A stretch of 64,000 nt of DNA from Symbiodinium kawagutii. Taxonomy: Eukaryota; Sar; Dinophyceae; Suessiales; Symbiodiniaceae. The notes under the pieces were generated by a model that searched no databases, was not told where the DNA came from, and worked only from the letters and a program-made list of their open reading frames with translations. The stretch spans positions 99,651 through 163,650 of the forward strand of contig VSDK01006555.1 in NCBI GenBank assembly GCA_009767595.1. Direction: 5' to 3'. Both the position numbers and the translations under genes were made by a program. This document shows, piece after piece, positions 42,101 to 53,124 of this stretch (positions are counted from its first letter, which is position 1; each line of letters begins with the position of its first letter).

Positions 42101-43601
42101 CCTTCCATTCACCTCTCCATTGATGGAGCTGATTGGATGAGGGAACCGGATATTTGACGAGCAAGGCTTTAAGGGATTGCAATCTACGAAGTTGCTTAGT
42201 CTGCAATCGAATCTGCATAGTAGGTTGATCCACTTGAGAGACATGGTGCCCCTTCCACCCTTGCGGCATCAGTGGAACAACTGGTTTAATTTTCAGTTTC
42301 AAATCACGGCACCTGCCTTGAAAAGCTGCGGGAAGGCCTTTGGAAAAGGTGGATCTATTTCTCAAAGAGTGATGAACGGCCTTTTCAACATGTTGCGACC
42401 AATGCTGCAAAGGATCGGTTGCGTTTTGCAATGCATCTTCATCAATATGAAAGTGACGTTGGATTTCGTCGGTGGTTGGTTCATAAACTATCCATGGCTG
42501 GGGAAGATTCCAAAATTGTCTACAGGGTAATTCTCCTGTAAGAACAAGTTCAACAATCAGCGGATTATGCCCTGCTAATTGTTTATTGTCATCAACCCGC
42601 ACATCCTGAATGCAATGAAAGAGCATGGGAGAGAAAATTGCAATATCGTTTTTTGTGGCATTGCGAAATGTACATGGCATATCCCCATGTCTAGCTTCAT
42701 AAAAATCCTCAGCAGTACGACATCCCATTGACCGGAGAATTCCAAATGTCTCCAGCTTGGAGGGGTGATGATTGAAATCCCCTCCAATGACAAAAGGCAA
42801 ATTGTTGCCACGGACTCTATCAATAGCTGCCTGCAAAAGAGCTTCTGTTTTGGACTTGGATTGAGCAGCACAAGATGGAAAGCCGTAGCAAATCACAATT
42901 TGGACATCAAGCTTCCCAATCCTGACAAACGTATGTAAAAGCCGGCCACTTTGGTACCAACCAGTGTCGTCTGGCAAATTGGAAGCTCTGCATGGATAAA
43001 CACTATGTAGAGAGACTCCCGTGGCGGTGCCTCTAAGAGAATCTCTGTCTTCATTATGGTGCAATTGACTGATTGCCGGTGCACCCCACACCGATTTGTA
43101 ACCTCGAAGAGCAAACTCTTTGGATTCAAGTCGTTGAACGCTGGCAGTAGCACTGTTCTCCGAAAGGAGAAGGAGCTGAGCATCAAAACCTGCCAGGATG
43201 TCACTCTTTTGGTGAATAGCGGTAGGATTGCTGACTAAGAGATTACATCGAAAAGGCTGTGAATTTGGTCCCGGATGCAAAGCTTCTCCGTAACGAAATC
43301 CACTTCCTGGGTGGATTCGATATGGCAATGAGTTCCCATGATCATTGGCAGGAAGCAACATTGAAAAATTGCTGTGACAACCACCCTTCCAAAGATCCGA
43401 GTCAAACTCCGCACACCAGAGGTCTCTGACATGGGGCAGAATCCAACATACAGATCCTAGGTCAGGTGTTGCACAGATGTTCTCACAAAACTTGGGCGGC
43501 AATGCATGTGCGAGAGTGGGCCAAAATTGGAGTATTACCGTCATTCTTTGAATACTCAAAGCACCCACCAAAAATTGCAATAAAGCAAGCAACGTCACAA
43601 C
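39132..43601 (-). pseudogene. ORF2: endonuclease, reverse transcriptase, RNase H (one frameshift at the end)
   Basis: The frame opens at 43601. Its first GTG (43596-43598) overlaps the ORF1 stop as GTGA; the first ATG is at 43544. Features: RYGEALHPGP (about 43260-43290), endonuclease with LLSENSAT (about 43150), GGDFNHHP (about 42780) and AGHNPLIVEL (about 42560). The RT has RPITILSVLYRVWS (about 41190), motif A TLDLRKAFNT (about 41000), motif B VPEGDNWS (about 40850) and motif C LFADN (about 40758). A CTFCTEQDSVQHQLLYC cluster lies near 39770. RNase H has YTDGSC (about 39545), NRAELQA (about 39355) and TDSDYV (about 39295). A single-base insertion near 39145-39157 shifts the frame just before the last RNase H helix, giving an early stop at 39132-39134. 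The remainder is at 38210-39150. Confidence 0.92.
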
Positions 43602-46600
43602 TCACCATGGGTCATGTCATCCTCATCGCCGGGTTCAGGACCATCTCGTTTTTGACCTCTTTGGTTGATGATCAATGCTTTCAAATCCTCAAAAGTCTGC
43701 GTGAGTTTTCCTTCCTGCTTGTAAAGAGCTTCTGTGACTGTGGTTTTCAATGTCTGCTGTTCATTCCGAAGAAAATCGAAACCTTTCTGCGTATGTTGAG
43801 AATGCTGTTTGAGTTGAGCATCAAAAGATTGCTGCTGTTGATTGACAACCTGAAATTGCTTCTCTTGGGAATCCTGCAACTGCTTCATGTTCACTTCAAG
43901 CTCCAACAATTTGGCATCTTGTTGTTGCAGTCTTTCAGAGATGGGACCAGAAATTGTTCTGGCATCCGATGCAGCAGCACTCGAAGCTCGGGACGGAGTG
44001 GGCGTGTCCTGTACATTCTTTCGTGATAGAGAGGCCGGCATCCATGGGTCCATATGAGGATCTCCCGTTCTGAATGCATTGGGCGCTTCCTTGGATGTTG
44101 ATGTTCCTGGGTTCTGTGATGGCATTCTAGGTCCAGCTGCGATTGCGCTGGTTGTCTTGGATCCTTTCTGAGGTAGCTGCTGCAAGATCATAGGCTGAGA
44201 ATTGGACTGAATGATGCCATTAGGAATCGTGTTCGAAGAAATGATCCATTGTTTTGCGCCAACTGCTTTGAGGGGCTTAATTCGCCACGCATAATGGTCC
44301 GATGCCCATTTCTGAAGGACTTCTCCATCCACTCCCAGTGGGACTGGTTGAAGTTTGAACACATATTTCATGATCTCCTGGGATGGTGGTTCCATGTCAG
44401 GATGAAGCTTCGTCCATAGCGCATTGAAGTGGCCAGTCTCCACCCGAATGCCCATTCCTCTTTTGGTCCGTACCAACCCTGCCATTCCGGTTGAGGTGGC
44501 AATCTTGGATTCCAACTCTGGGATGTTAGGGTTTTTGCCCAACCAAATCACTCTCCATCGACTGTCTGGTTCGCCTGTGGACGATTTCGGATGGATGTAG
44601 ATGCGACTGAATCCTGAACGTCTGAGAAGTGCCAGGAAATTGGCTCCCATGGCAAACTCGGCATGGAATTGAATTGAGGTGGAGCGATGCGGTTCGCATT
44701 GCACTCCATCACACTGAAACTGTCTCCCCCAGGGTTTGAGAAGAATGCCATGAAACCCCTCTTCAGTGAGCAAGCGCTGAACCGTACGAACCGGATGTTG
44801 CACTGCTTGAGTCCACAGTGCTTGTTCAAAATCACACTTCCAAATCGTCACCGATGCAACAATGGTGTCTTTGACATCCGTGTTGGGATGGTCCGAAGAT
44901 GCAATGCCAACATGTCTCTGTCCAAATTGGACAAGAGTTCCTTGCAAAATAACCTCACGATCTCGGAGATCAGCAGCTGGTGCGGTGGTCAGCTCATGAA
45001 CAAAATGTGATGGAATGTCAATGGGACCAAGCACAAACAATGCAAGTTCATCTGGCACTTTCTCTTGAGTGACCTGCAACCATTGAAGTGCTTGCACATT
45101 GTCACTCAACATGACTCCAGTTTTCGTGGGGGAAAAATTGGTGATGACCTGAGTCGGTGTTTTGTCAGCATTCACAAAGTAGCCATGTTTGAGTGCATAG
45201 TGGTTAGGATCAGCAACCATATTGGCTTGATTGGCCTGGTGCGTCTTTTGTCTGGCCACTTTCCCTTGCTTTCCTGCTTTCTTGGGGTTGACCTCCGGCA
45301 ATGAAACTCCGGCCCTTTGACACATTTCTTCAAAGGCGCGATGATGAGAATCATGATGACTGTCCTGGATTTTTTGCCAAATCACTGCGGGTTTCTCAAG
45401 GGTCAGGAGCTTTCCTACGGCAGTAGGCACTTGTGGCAGATTCAGGCCCCGATCCAAAAGCATGGCAGCTAAGGCGGATTCCACCTGCTTGTGGAATTCT
45501 TGTTTGTTGCCAGGATGTTTCGGTGCTCCACCGATCATGGGTTCCTCTAATTCCAGAGTTGGCTTCGGACTCTGAAACAGGTGGTACCCAACAATTTCTT
45601 GAATAGTAGTACCAGCATGGCATCGTTGACCATCATGGTGGATTCGCAATGCATCATCCGGAAAGAGGATCTGAAATGCCCATCTGACATTGTCAAAGAG
45701 ATCTTTCAAAGTGGCAGTGGGAGAGAAGTCATATTTGAAAATGACATTTCCTCGATACCGGATGTGGACATCATACCCACCAAGGTGCTGAGTGGTGCGG
45801 CAAGCTGCAACAAAAAGGTGGACAGATAAATCACGACAAAAAATCCTCCACTCGGCCTCCTGAAGGTTCGGATGCTTCAAGCAGAGACTCCATGTGTTGG
45901 GAGCCTCCTCACTCTCGAGCGAAATGCCTTGGTTGTGCATCCATTCAACAAAATCTGGTTGATTCCACATGCGACGAATGGTGCAAAGCTGCGAAGTAGT
46001 TCCTTGGTATTGAATGTACAATCCTGCATGATTGGGCAAATGGTAAAAGACTGTGGTAGTTGCTGTGAATGTTACGTCGAATGGCTGATGATCATTGACT
46101 TCAACCGGAGGCTCTTGCTGAGTGGAAAGATGGAGGGTTTTGGTTGGAAAGTCTGGTTGGATCTGTTGAAGCATGTCCGAAGATTTGGATCCAGGTGGAA
46201 GGTCCATCCCAAAATAACCATCATCTTCAAAGAGCTTACCAAAGTGTTGCAGAATGGCAATGACAAGTTTCATTTGCATGATCGGTGGAAAATTGAAATG
46301 ACCAAACACTCGATTGGGCAATCTGACTTCGCACGGAATGCGGTTCTGAGATTCTGCTGGTTGTTCGAGGGACAACAGTGCAATTCGCAACAACCGGAAG
46401 AACAAAGACTCCCGCAAAAAGTGCACTGGAGATGTCACTTTCTCAGTTGTTGGTCGCAACAGCAATTGCCACGAGTGGTCTGAGATATCTTCATAACTGA
46501 GCTGCCTGCCTTTGGATTTCAACCAACCGGTGATTTGAGCGGATGCCCAAATCTGCATGAATGCCTGCCTAGCAATTGCTGTTCCTTTGCATCGAATACT

Positions 46601-48100
46601 AAGTATGTCTGTATTGGGAAGCACAATGCATTGGATCTCAGTGGTGAGTGCAAGAAGGAATCTTTCAAGGAATTCCGGATCTCTGGCACATTCGATGGAT
46701 CTGTCAGTCACCTCCCCAAAAATCTCTTGTGTGTCTTCCTCAAGGAGCCCAACCGCATCATACTTCAATGACTCTGAACCAAGGTACCGATGACAGATCT
46801 GTGACCAGTGATGGTCAACATGGGCTTCATAAAGATGAAGCGAGTGGTCATCTCGCATGATCAACGTTTGAATCGATGGTTCTTGTTTGAATTGTTTCCT
46901 CAGCTCTTCCTGCTGTTCCAATGTCATGATGTGCAATTGGATGTTCATCTCTTGATTGGTCTCTTTCAGGGTTTGAAGCAGAAATTCAGGGGTGCCCAAA
47001 AAATCAATCGGAGCGACTTGGTAGTTCCAAACGGAAAGGATGGATGCCCAAGTCATGTGTTCATCAACTACATAGCAGCCATACTCTTGAGGAATCAGCA
47101 TCGGTTCAACATGACGGTCAATTGCGAATGGCACCGTAGCAGGAATGGCAATTTGAAATTGGTTCCCCTGGTCGACAAATCGAACAACTCCCTGTTGTGG
47201 GGAGAAAAAGCAGTGCGTTGGCCAACGGTTGGTACCATCAACTGTCCACCCCAAGTCCTTCATGAATTTTTCAACTCGCTGGTGAAGCTCAGCTGTTTGG
47301 GATGGTGAGCCAACATACCATCCACACGCATCTTGTTGGTTGGAACAGTTCGAAGCTCGGATGCGTTGTTCAATCAATCTCTTCAGCTCAACAGCACAAA
47401 CAATGTCCTGAGAGAAGTCACCTGTGTGTTGAAGGGCTGGAATGATCAGAAAAAGAGCATGAACAGGGGTGATGGCGTTGCCAAGTGCCTTGTACGAAAT
47501 CTTGGATGGTTTGAGCAGCACAATTGGAAACGGCAAGGCATGCAGAAGTGCCACTTCTTGCGGTGTAAAAAACCTGAATGTCTGGTCTTGTTTCAAGAAA
47601 AATCCAAACAATCCTGACTTGCTCAAATGACGAGGATTGATCTCATGCTGATGACCGTAAGCGGCCATGAAAGTGGGAACCGCTTCTTGCAAGGACGGCA
47701 GCCTATATGCAAGAATCTGGGATTTGCTCCATGACCTACCTTTCCCCGGCATGTTGTGAACATCAAAGTACTTGTGAGCAACTTCAATTGTTGGTTGAAA
47801 CAAAGGAAGTTCATCTGATGACAGCCGTTGCAGAGCATCAAAGCTATTGGCTGCTGTCTTTCCATGTGGCCATTCAGGGACTTTGACAGGAACGTGAGCA
47901 AATTCTCTTGGGATCAACAGGGCAAGCCATCTACACCTCTTGGAAGGAGCCAATGTTGACAGTTCATAGTTGTTGGAGAAGGCTATGACAAAGCCTGCCC
48001 ATTCAACAATCTTCTCAAACAGTTCGAAATGCTCATGGTCCGGAAAGGCACTCACCATTTCAAAGAGAGCCGCACGTGGTCGAAAAATGCGGATCTGGGC
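43595..48100 (-). pseudogene. ORF1 3' part: methyltransferase motifs VI-X, middle region, coiled coil
   Basis: About 1500 codons are open. The first 220 complete the methyltransferase: RPRAALFEMV (about 48045-48075; motif VI, ENV changed to EMV with the Glu kept), PSKRCRWLALL (about 47926-47950; motif VIII), TPQEVALLHALPFP (about 47525-47566; motif IX) and ALGNAITPVHALF (about 47450-47487; motif X). About 850 residues of unassigned sequence follow, with one ubiquitin-like stretch (VIFKYDFSPTATLKDLFDNV, about 45690-45760). Then comes the region shared with the first element's ORF1 (RRSGFSRIYIHPKSSTGE ... GMGIRVETG). The C-terminus (about 43620-43960) is Gln-rich coiled coil and ends in an acidic tail. 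The stop is TGA 43595-43597. With the insertion removed ORF1 would be about 1758 residues, far longer than usual LINE ORF1 proteins. Confidence 0.85.
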
Positions 48101-48850
48101 TGCCAAATTTCATAACCTAGGGTGGAAAAAAATAAAAAATAATTATAACTGAATACAGTGCGCGAAATGATCCTTTGATTGCTACCGCATGACAAGCAGA
48201 GCCAGATAGCAATATGGTGAATGTATAATCATATATTTTGATAAGTGTTGCTATAAATTACAAAAACAATTGTTTTGATAATTAATCACTGAATATCGAC
48301 ACTGGGATGTATGTTGGTAAGTGGTACTGTGTACTATGCACTGGTGCACGATTGGCAAGATGTATAAAAGTTATGTTGGTAAGCAGCATATCTGTCTATC
48401 TATACTCTTTGTCTATGTTTGCGTCACATCCATGGAATGCCACTGTGACATCACTCACTAAAGATATAACAATGGTAATAGTAATAGTACAATTTATTTA
48501 TGACAATCCAAGTTCAAAATCGAAACCATCGATGAAGACCCCAAAACAAGTTTCATTTTTCAAACCAAACCAAAAATGAATCAAGCAAAAAAAGAAAACA
48601 GTAAACTTCAAAAAACAACTTGAAAAATAAAGATAAACAACACAGCGTGCTTAGCATATCACAAATCACAAAACAAAATTTTAAAACACAAATCCAAAGC
48701 AAAAAAGGTAAATTAAAAAACAAACAACCAAAAAGAACATATAAAAATTCAAGAAAAGACATTTCAACAAAAATGAAAAACAAACAATATTTTCAACAAC
48801 CATATATCAACAAATTCAAAGAAACAATCAACACAAACAAAACTCAAAAA

Positions 48851-49581
48851 AACAAAATTACACAAAACAAATTCAAAAAACACAACTCATCACAAAAAAA
48901 ACAAAATAAAAACTCAAAGAAAATTCAAAAACAAAAACTTCCACAAACAAATGTCCAAACAAAAAAACCAAACACAAAAATAAAATTCCAAAACAAAAAT
49001 AAAATTCCAAAAAGAAATAAAATTCCAAAAAAAAATAAAATTCCAGAAAAAAATAAATTCCAAAAAACAATTATAATTCCCAAAATGAGTTATAGTTCCC
49101 AAAAAAAAGTTTCTATAAGAAAATTGCTCAAAACTATCGGTATTGATTATTGGTTTGCCAGACCCAAACCATTAAAAAAACTCCAAAACAGAGTCAAAAT
49201 TTGTTTTTTTTGACTACAAATATTCTATGTTTTTCTGGCTTGGGTCTGGCAAACCAATAATCAATACCGATAGTTTTGAGCAATTTTCTTATAGAAACTT
49301 TTTTTTTGGGAACTATAACTCATTTTGGGAATTATAATTGTTTTTTGGAATTTATTTTTTTCTGGAATTTTATTTTTTTTTGGAATTTTATTTCTTTTTG
49401 GAATTTTATTTTTGTTTTGGAATTTTATTTTTGTGTTTGGAATTTTATTTTTGTGTTTGTTTTTTTTTTGTTTGGACATTTGTTTGTGGAAGTTTTTGTT
49501 TTTGAATTTTCTTTGAGTTTTTATTTTGTTTTTTTTTGTGATGAGTTGTGTTCTTTGAATTTGTTTTGTGTAATTTTGTTT
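48851..49581. repeat. AT-rich foldback: two arms of about 320-340 bp
   Basis: The left arm (about 48851-49170) is almost exactly the reverse complement of the right arm (about 49242-49581). The right arm has one extra unit of about 18-20 bp in the tandem AATTTTATTTTT(G)-type region, and the loop is about 70 bp. The arms are mostly A/C on one strand and T/G on the other. At the loop end both carry the non-repetitive sequence TTGGTTTGCCAGACCCAA, so this is a true inverted duplication and not just simple sequence. Confidence 0.9.
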
Positions 49582-49593
49582 TATCAAAAATTT

Positions 49594-49685
49594 TCTATCT
49601 GTCTATCTATACTCTTTGTCTATCTGTCTATCTATTTACCGATTCCCATACCGATCCATCTATCTATTATCTATCTATCGAACTA
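49594..49685. repeat. CTAT/CTGT tetranucleotide tract
   Basis: (TCTATCTG)n-type simple repeat inside the 2198-bp transposon. Its first 27 bp match a segment at about 48386-48412, on the other side of the foldback. Confidence 0.85.
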
Positions 49686-50306
49686 GTTATCTCAAAGCAA
49701 CGCTGCAGCTGCCACCAGTAGTGCGATTTGGCAGCCGGGTACTGCTAGCCCGCATAAAGGGACGCGTGCTGCATTTGATCATGGTGCCCGAGAAAAATCA
49801 GCAGAATGAGAGCAGTGCGGACCGCTGGGCACGAAGAGTGGACATAGGGGAAGAGAGAAAGAGAGAGATAGAGACAAAGACAAGGACAAAGACAAACAAA
49901 CAAGATAGGTTTGCTCCAAACCCATTTCATGCTTGTGATGGCAGGCCTTTGAATTGGATGTCATTGGAGGATTATAGGATTGATTGATCATATAGTCTTA
50001 ACAGCGAGGTTGCTTTTGCGCTTGATATTGTCCAGCAATTATTCCAAGAATTTGTACAATGACTATGACTAAGACCAGAGGACCCGGCTATTATTTGTTT
50101 ACTTGTTCTTTGTTTGAACCAGATTACATTATGTATAATTATCTGTATGGGAAATAATCGAATGCTTCAGTCAACTCTGTTCTAGATTTGACAGCAGGTT
50201 CACCAATTGTTTTACAAGTAATATGTGCATCCAGGCAACTTATAATTCTTTTTTCTTATATTCTACCCCCTAAAAACCATGGGTTATGAAATTTAGCAAT
50301 CTGGGC

Positions 50307-51077
50307 AAGTGAAGAAACGATGCACATGCCCTCTTTGGCAAAGAAACCCTTTCCTGACCCTGCCCACGACCAAGAAATGCATGGTGCCGAAATGAACCAC
50401 AAATAAGGCATGATGTTGGTGATAATGGATTGCCATTCATGTCCAAGTATGTCTGAGCAAATCACAGCGTTCTCTGGGAAGCGATGTAAGAAATCCTTAG
50501 GCAAACCAACTGGATTTCCAACAATCTGAAAGTCATGTGTCAAACCGAATTGGATCACTGCTTCCAGGGAATGATCAACTGCTACCGTTCGTGTGACCGT
50601 TGGACAAAGGCCTTCGAGGAAACGAAGAGCATGCGTCCAACCCCCAAATCCCCCACAGTACTGCTCAACTGCCCAAACATGCGGATGCTCAATTCGTCGA
50701 TGAACATCGTTCAAAGGAATGATCAAGGATCTGCTATGAAGCGACACCTGCAATGGCTGAACTTGGTTCACTTCAACACAATGCAAGTACACCTTCTGTG
50801 CCCGAAACATGATGGTGAGATCCTCCGGTTTCGCTGATACATAAATGTACTTTCCCACAAGCTGATCATTGAGGCATGATCCTTTGCCAGTGGAAACATG
50901 TGAGGATTGCAGTCTGTCTGGTTTGGAAATCCTTCCTCGAATGTATCCAGGTCCTTTCAAGGTCTCGAATTTGATGTCTTCCAGCACCACGTTCACATTT
51001 TGGCCTTTGCTTGGTTTCTCCACGATGTCATACACAGCAAGAAACTGTAGAATGTCTGCAGGTATAGGACGTGCCAT
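50307..51077 (-). pseudogene. ORF1 5' part: C5-cytosine DNA methyltransferase, motifs I-IV (interrupted)
   Basis: The start is the first ATG of the open frame (51077, context GCCC-ATG-GCA); the frame opens at 51107. Motif I is CGGFGGWTHALRFLEG (about 50622-50667), the S-adenosylmethionine site; an acidic VAVDHS follows. Motif IV is SAPCISWSWAG (about 50357-50390), whose Pro-Cys holds the catalytic cysteine that attacks C6 of cytosine. The protein would methylate DNA in the nucleus, perhaps its own copies. Translation runs into the transposon at 50298 and stops at 50256-50258. The frame resumes in the same register at 48100 once the insertion and one target duplication are left out. The N-terminal 120 residues before motif I resemble no domain I can name. 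Confidence 0.85.
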
Positions 51078-51142
51078 GGGCCCGTTCGTCGACACAGTCG
51101 AACAAGGTTACCAGCTGGTAGGTAATTCGAGCCCCAAACCTT

Positions 51143-51190
51143 AATGGTTCACAATGGTTCACAATGGTTCACAATAGTTCGCAATCGTTC
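51143..51190. repeat. (GGTTCACAAT)n, 5' side of the second retroelement
   Basis: Four to five copies, the last ones degenerate (AGTTCGCAAT, CGTTCAAGGG). It is the same 10-mer as at 37690-37963. Confidence 0.9.
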
Positions 51191-52710
51191 AAGGGTATTG
51201 TCATGGCGAATTACTTTGATTTCTCATGTATTTCGCCAGCTGACAACAACTACTTCTTTCGCATGGTCTTTGAGATCGGCAGAAGGCGCTGCTCGAACGA
51301 CGAACAAATTCGAGTGACGATGCCTTTGGGTATCAAGAAACAACAAAGATGGACATCTCCAGTGGGAAATTGGCTAATGATAATCTAACCATTGCAGGCA
51401 TTGCAGGTCGCGTTGCGTTGCATGTGTACAATCAATGATTCAATACATGTCAAAATTCAATACAGTATATGTTTTACATGACACGTCATTGACATTGGTG
51501 CTTCCTGATTTTGCACGATGCTTCTTTGACACCGCACAGGTACAAGATTCTCAATCCTGACAAGCTTCGAGGAAGCTATGGAAAGCCACGTTCTCAGGAT
51601 TGGTTTTGATCTTTTGGGCAAGGGACATTGATCAAGAAAAGTGGGGAAGTTGGTTTTTAGTATGCAATAATGATAAAACAAGCGGCATGCCATGCATCAG
51701 CAGCTGGAAGCAGGTTGAGTCCTGAAAACAGTTTCGTAAGACAGTGTCAAGTCATATTATCATTGTCACATACGGAGACCCTGAATATTTCTGCAGCTGA
51801 ATTCCGCTTTCATTTGCATCAACAGAGCATCAAGAGATTCATACGTTCCTCTTGCAATCATCTACTGGACGTTGGCTTCGGCAGCTGACAGGTTGATCCA
51901 TATGCTGCAGGATAGCGTCAAGGTGCCAAGATGTGTCAAATGTGTGGGTGTCACTTAGACCCAAGCTGGGAAAACGCAGAATTACCTCATGGTGGGCAAA
52001 TACTATGAGAGACTACTGCAAACAAGAGACCTGCAACGGCACCTAGATCCACCTTGCACATCCTTATATCATACACGAGCAGTACATATGCCAGATTCAC
52101 TTTGGTTGGGCTGCAGTAGCTTGAAATAGGTGCCCTAACTGGTTCTGTCTGTATGTTAAGGTTTGTTCTTCCTGGGGGCATGGGCGCTTTCCAGTTTGCA
52201 TTCTGTCAAAACAAGGCCAGCCTGCATAGCATGCTCTCTCATTTGGTTGCCAGCTTTTGTGCCTCATTTGAAGAGGTTTCCTAACTGGTCCAATTTTTTG
52301 TATTTGTGGGTTGGTTCATGTTGGTCCAACCTGGGGGCCATGGCCGAAATCCACGTTCGATGTTCCCTTAGCAGCTTGCCATCTCAAACTTGGTTGCTAA
52401 CTTATTGTGAAGCATCGGGGCTGACTCCTTATGGATTTTGCCTTGTTTGTTATTCCAGCAGCTAGTGACTGTAAAAGTGTTCGGAAGTAAGGTACAGAAG
52501 CTGCATGGAACAGATTGGAACAGTATGGCATTATTCCAAGGAATGTTGAAATGGAATGAAATGGATGTTTAGGGCAGCTGTTTGCGAAGGTTTCCATTTT
52601 GTCGGCCAAAGTCGCATGTGTGTAAAAAATTGGAGCTTCCCCACGGTAAGCATCATCATGCCATCAGAATGCTTTGGTGTTGGGATGCCACGAGAACCAA
52701 AAAAAATTAG
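51191..52710. other. Stretch without a recognised gene
   Basis: Only short frames are present. A Trp/Cys-rich 100-codon frame at 52163-52465 (+) has no recognisable family or supporting splice sites. Confidence 0.4.
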
Positions 52711-53124
52711 TTGCAGGATCTTCGTCTACTAGATTTTCTAACTTGCCTGAGATGTTCACAGCGTTTGTTGACATTTTGGAGTACGGTTGCAATTGTTGGG
52801 CATCCTCTCCGAGGGTTGGAACTTTCACTTGTAGGTCTTGTAGTCATAGCACCACTAAAGCCGAGAAAGCTGTTTGCAAGTCCAGTGCTGTCCAAGTCGG
52901 ATTCCAGGGAGAAGTTGTGCGGCAGCTGGAATTCAATTGCCAATCTCTCAGACATGTTGCCAAGTGTGGACACAGAAAGCCTAGTCGCAGAATCTGTTTT
53001 TGCAATACATCAGAGCTTGGGCAATGGTTTTCATCTATCACCAAGCCATTCCACGCCCTTGAAATCGTTGGCTGATGAAGTATTGGCGATCAAACAAGTC
53101 CATGCGTTGATGCTTGAGGGATAA
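52711..53124 (+). other. Open frame of about 137 codons, unassigned
   Basis: The frame has a protein-like composition in its second half (SLVAESVFAIHQSLGNGF, SLADEVLAIKQVHALMLEG) and ends at TAA. No domain is recognised. It could be the last part of an upstream gene or a relic; it lies 240 bp before a better supported exon. Confidence 0.3.

Larger units (their letters stand above)
48101..50298. mobile_element. 2198-bp non-autonomous DNA transposon inside the methyltransferase
   Basis: The left end TGCCAAATTTCATAACC (48101-48117) and the right end, read as reverse complement, TGCTAAATTTCATAACC (50282-50298) are 17-bp terminal inverted repeats with one mismatch. ATCTGGGC is duplicated exactly on both flanks (48093-48100 and 50299-50306). 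An 8-bp duplication is typical of hAT and some other cut-and-paste superfamilies. The ends do not let me choose, and no transposase frame is seen in the AT-rich interior. Removing the element plus one duplication leaves a frame divisible by three across the junction, which confirms the boundaries. Confidence 0.93.
37963..51143 (-). mobile_element. LINE-type retroelement with DNA methyltransferase
   Basis: The transcribed strand is -. Order: short leader after the 10-mer array (start TAAGGTTTGGGGCTC at about 51143), ORF1 (methyltransferase, long middle region, coiled coil), ORF2 (endonuclease, RT, RNase H, tail domain), then a 3' region of about 250 bp ending at the array near 37963. There are no LTRs and no poly-A. 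Without the 2198-bp insertion at 48101-50298 and one 8-bp duplication the element is about 10.97 kb. Both ORFs are essentially open except for that insertion and one frameshift in RNase H, so it is much younger than the element at 1-6601. Autonomous movement of this copy is unlikely because both ORFs are hit. Confidence 0.9.

Noticed and set aside
48553..49686. Lys/Asn-rich and Phe-rich frames in the foldback
   Set aside because: They follow from A-rich and T-rich strands of the inverted repeat; there is no start context or domain.
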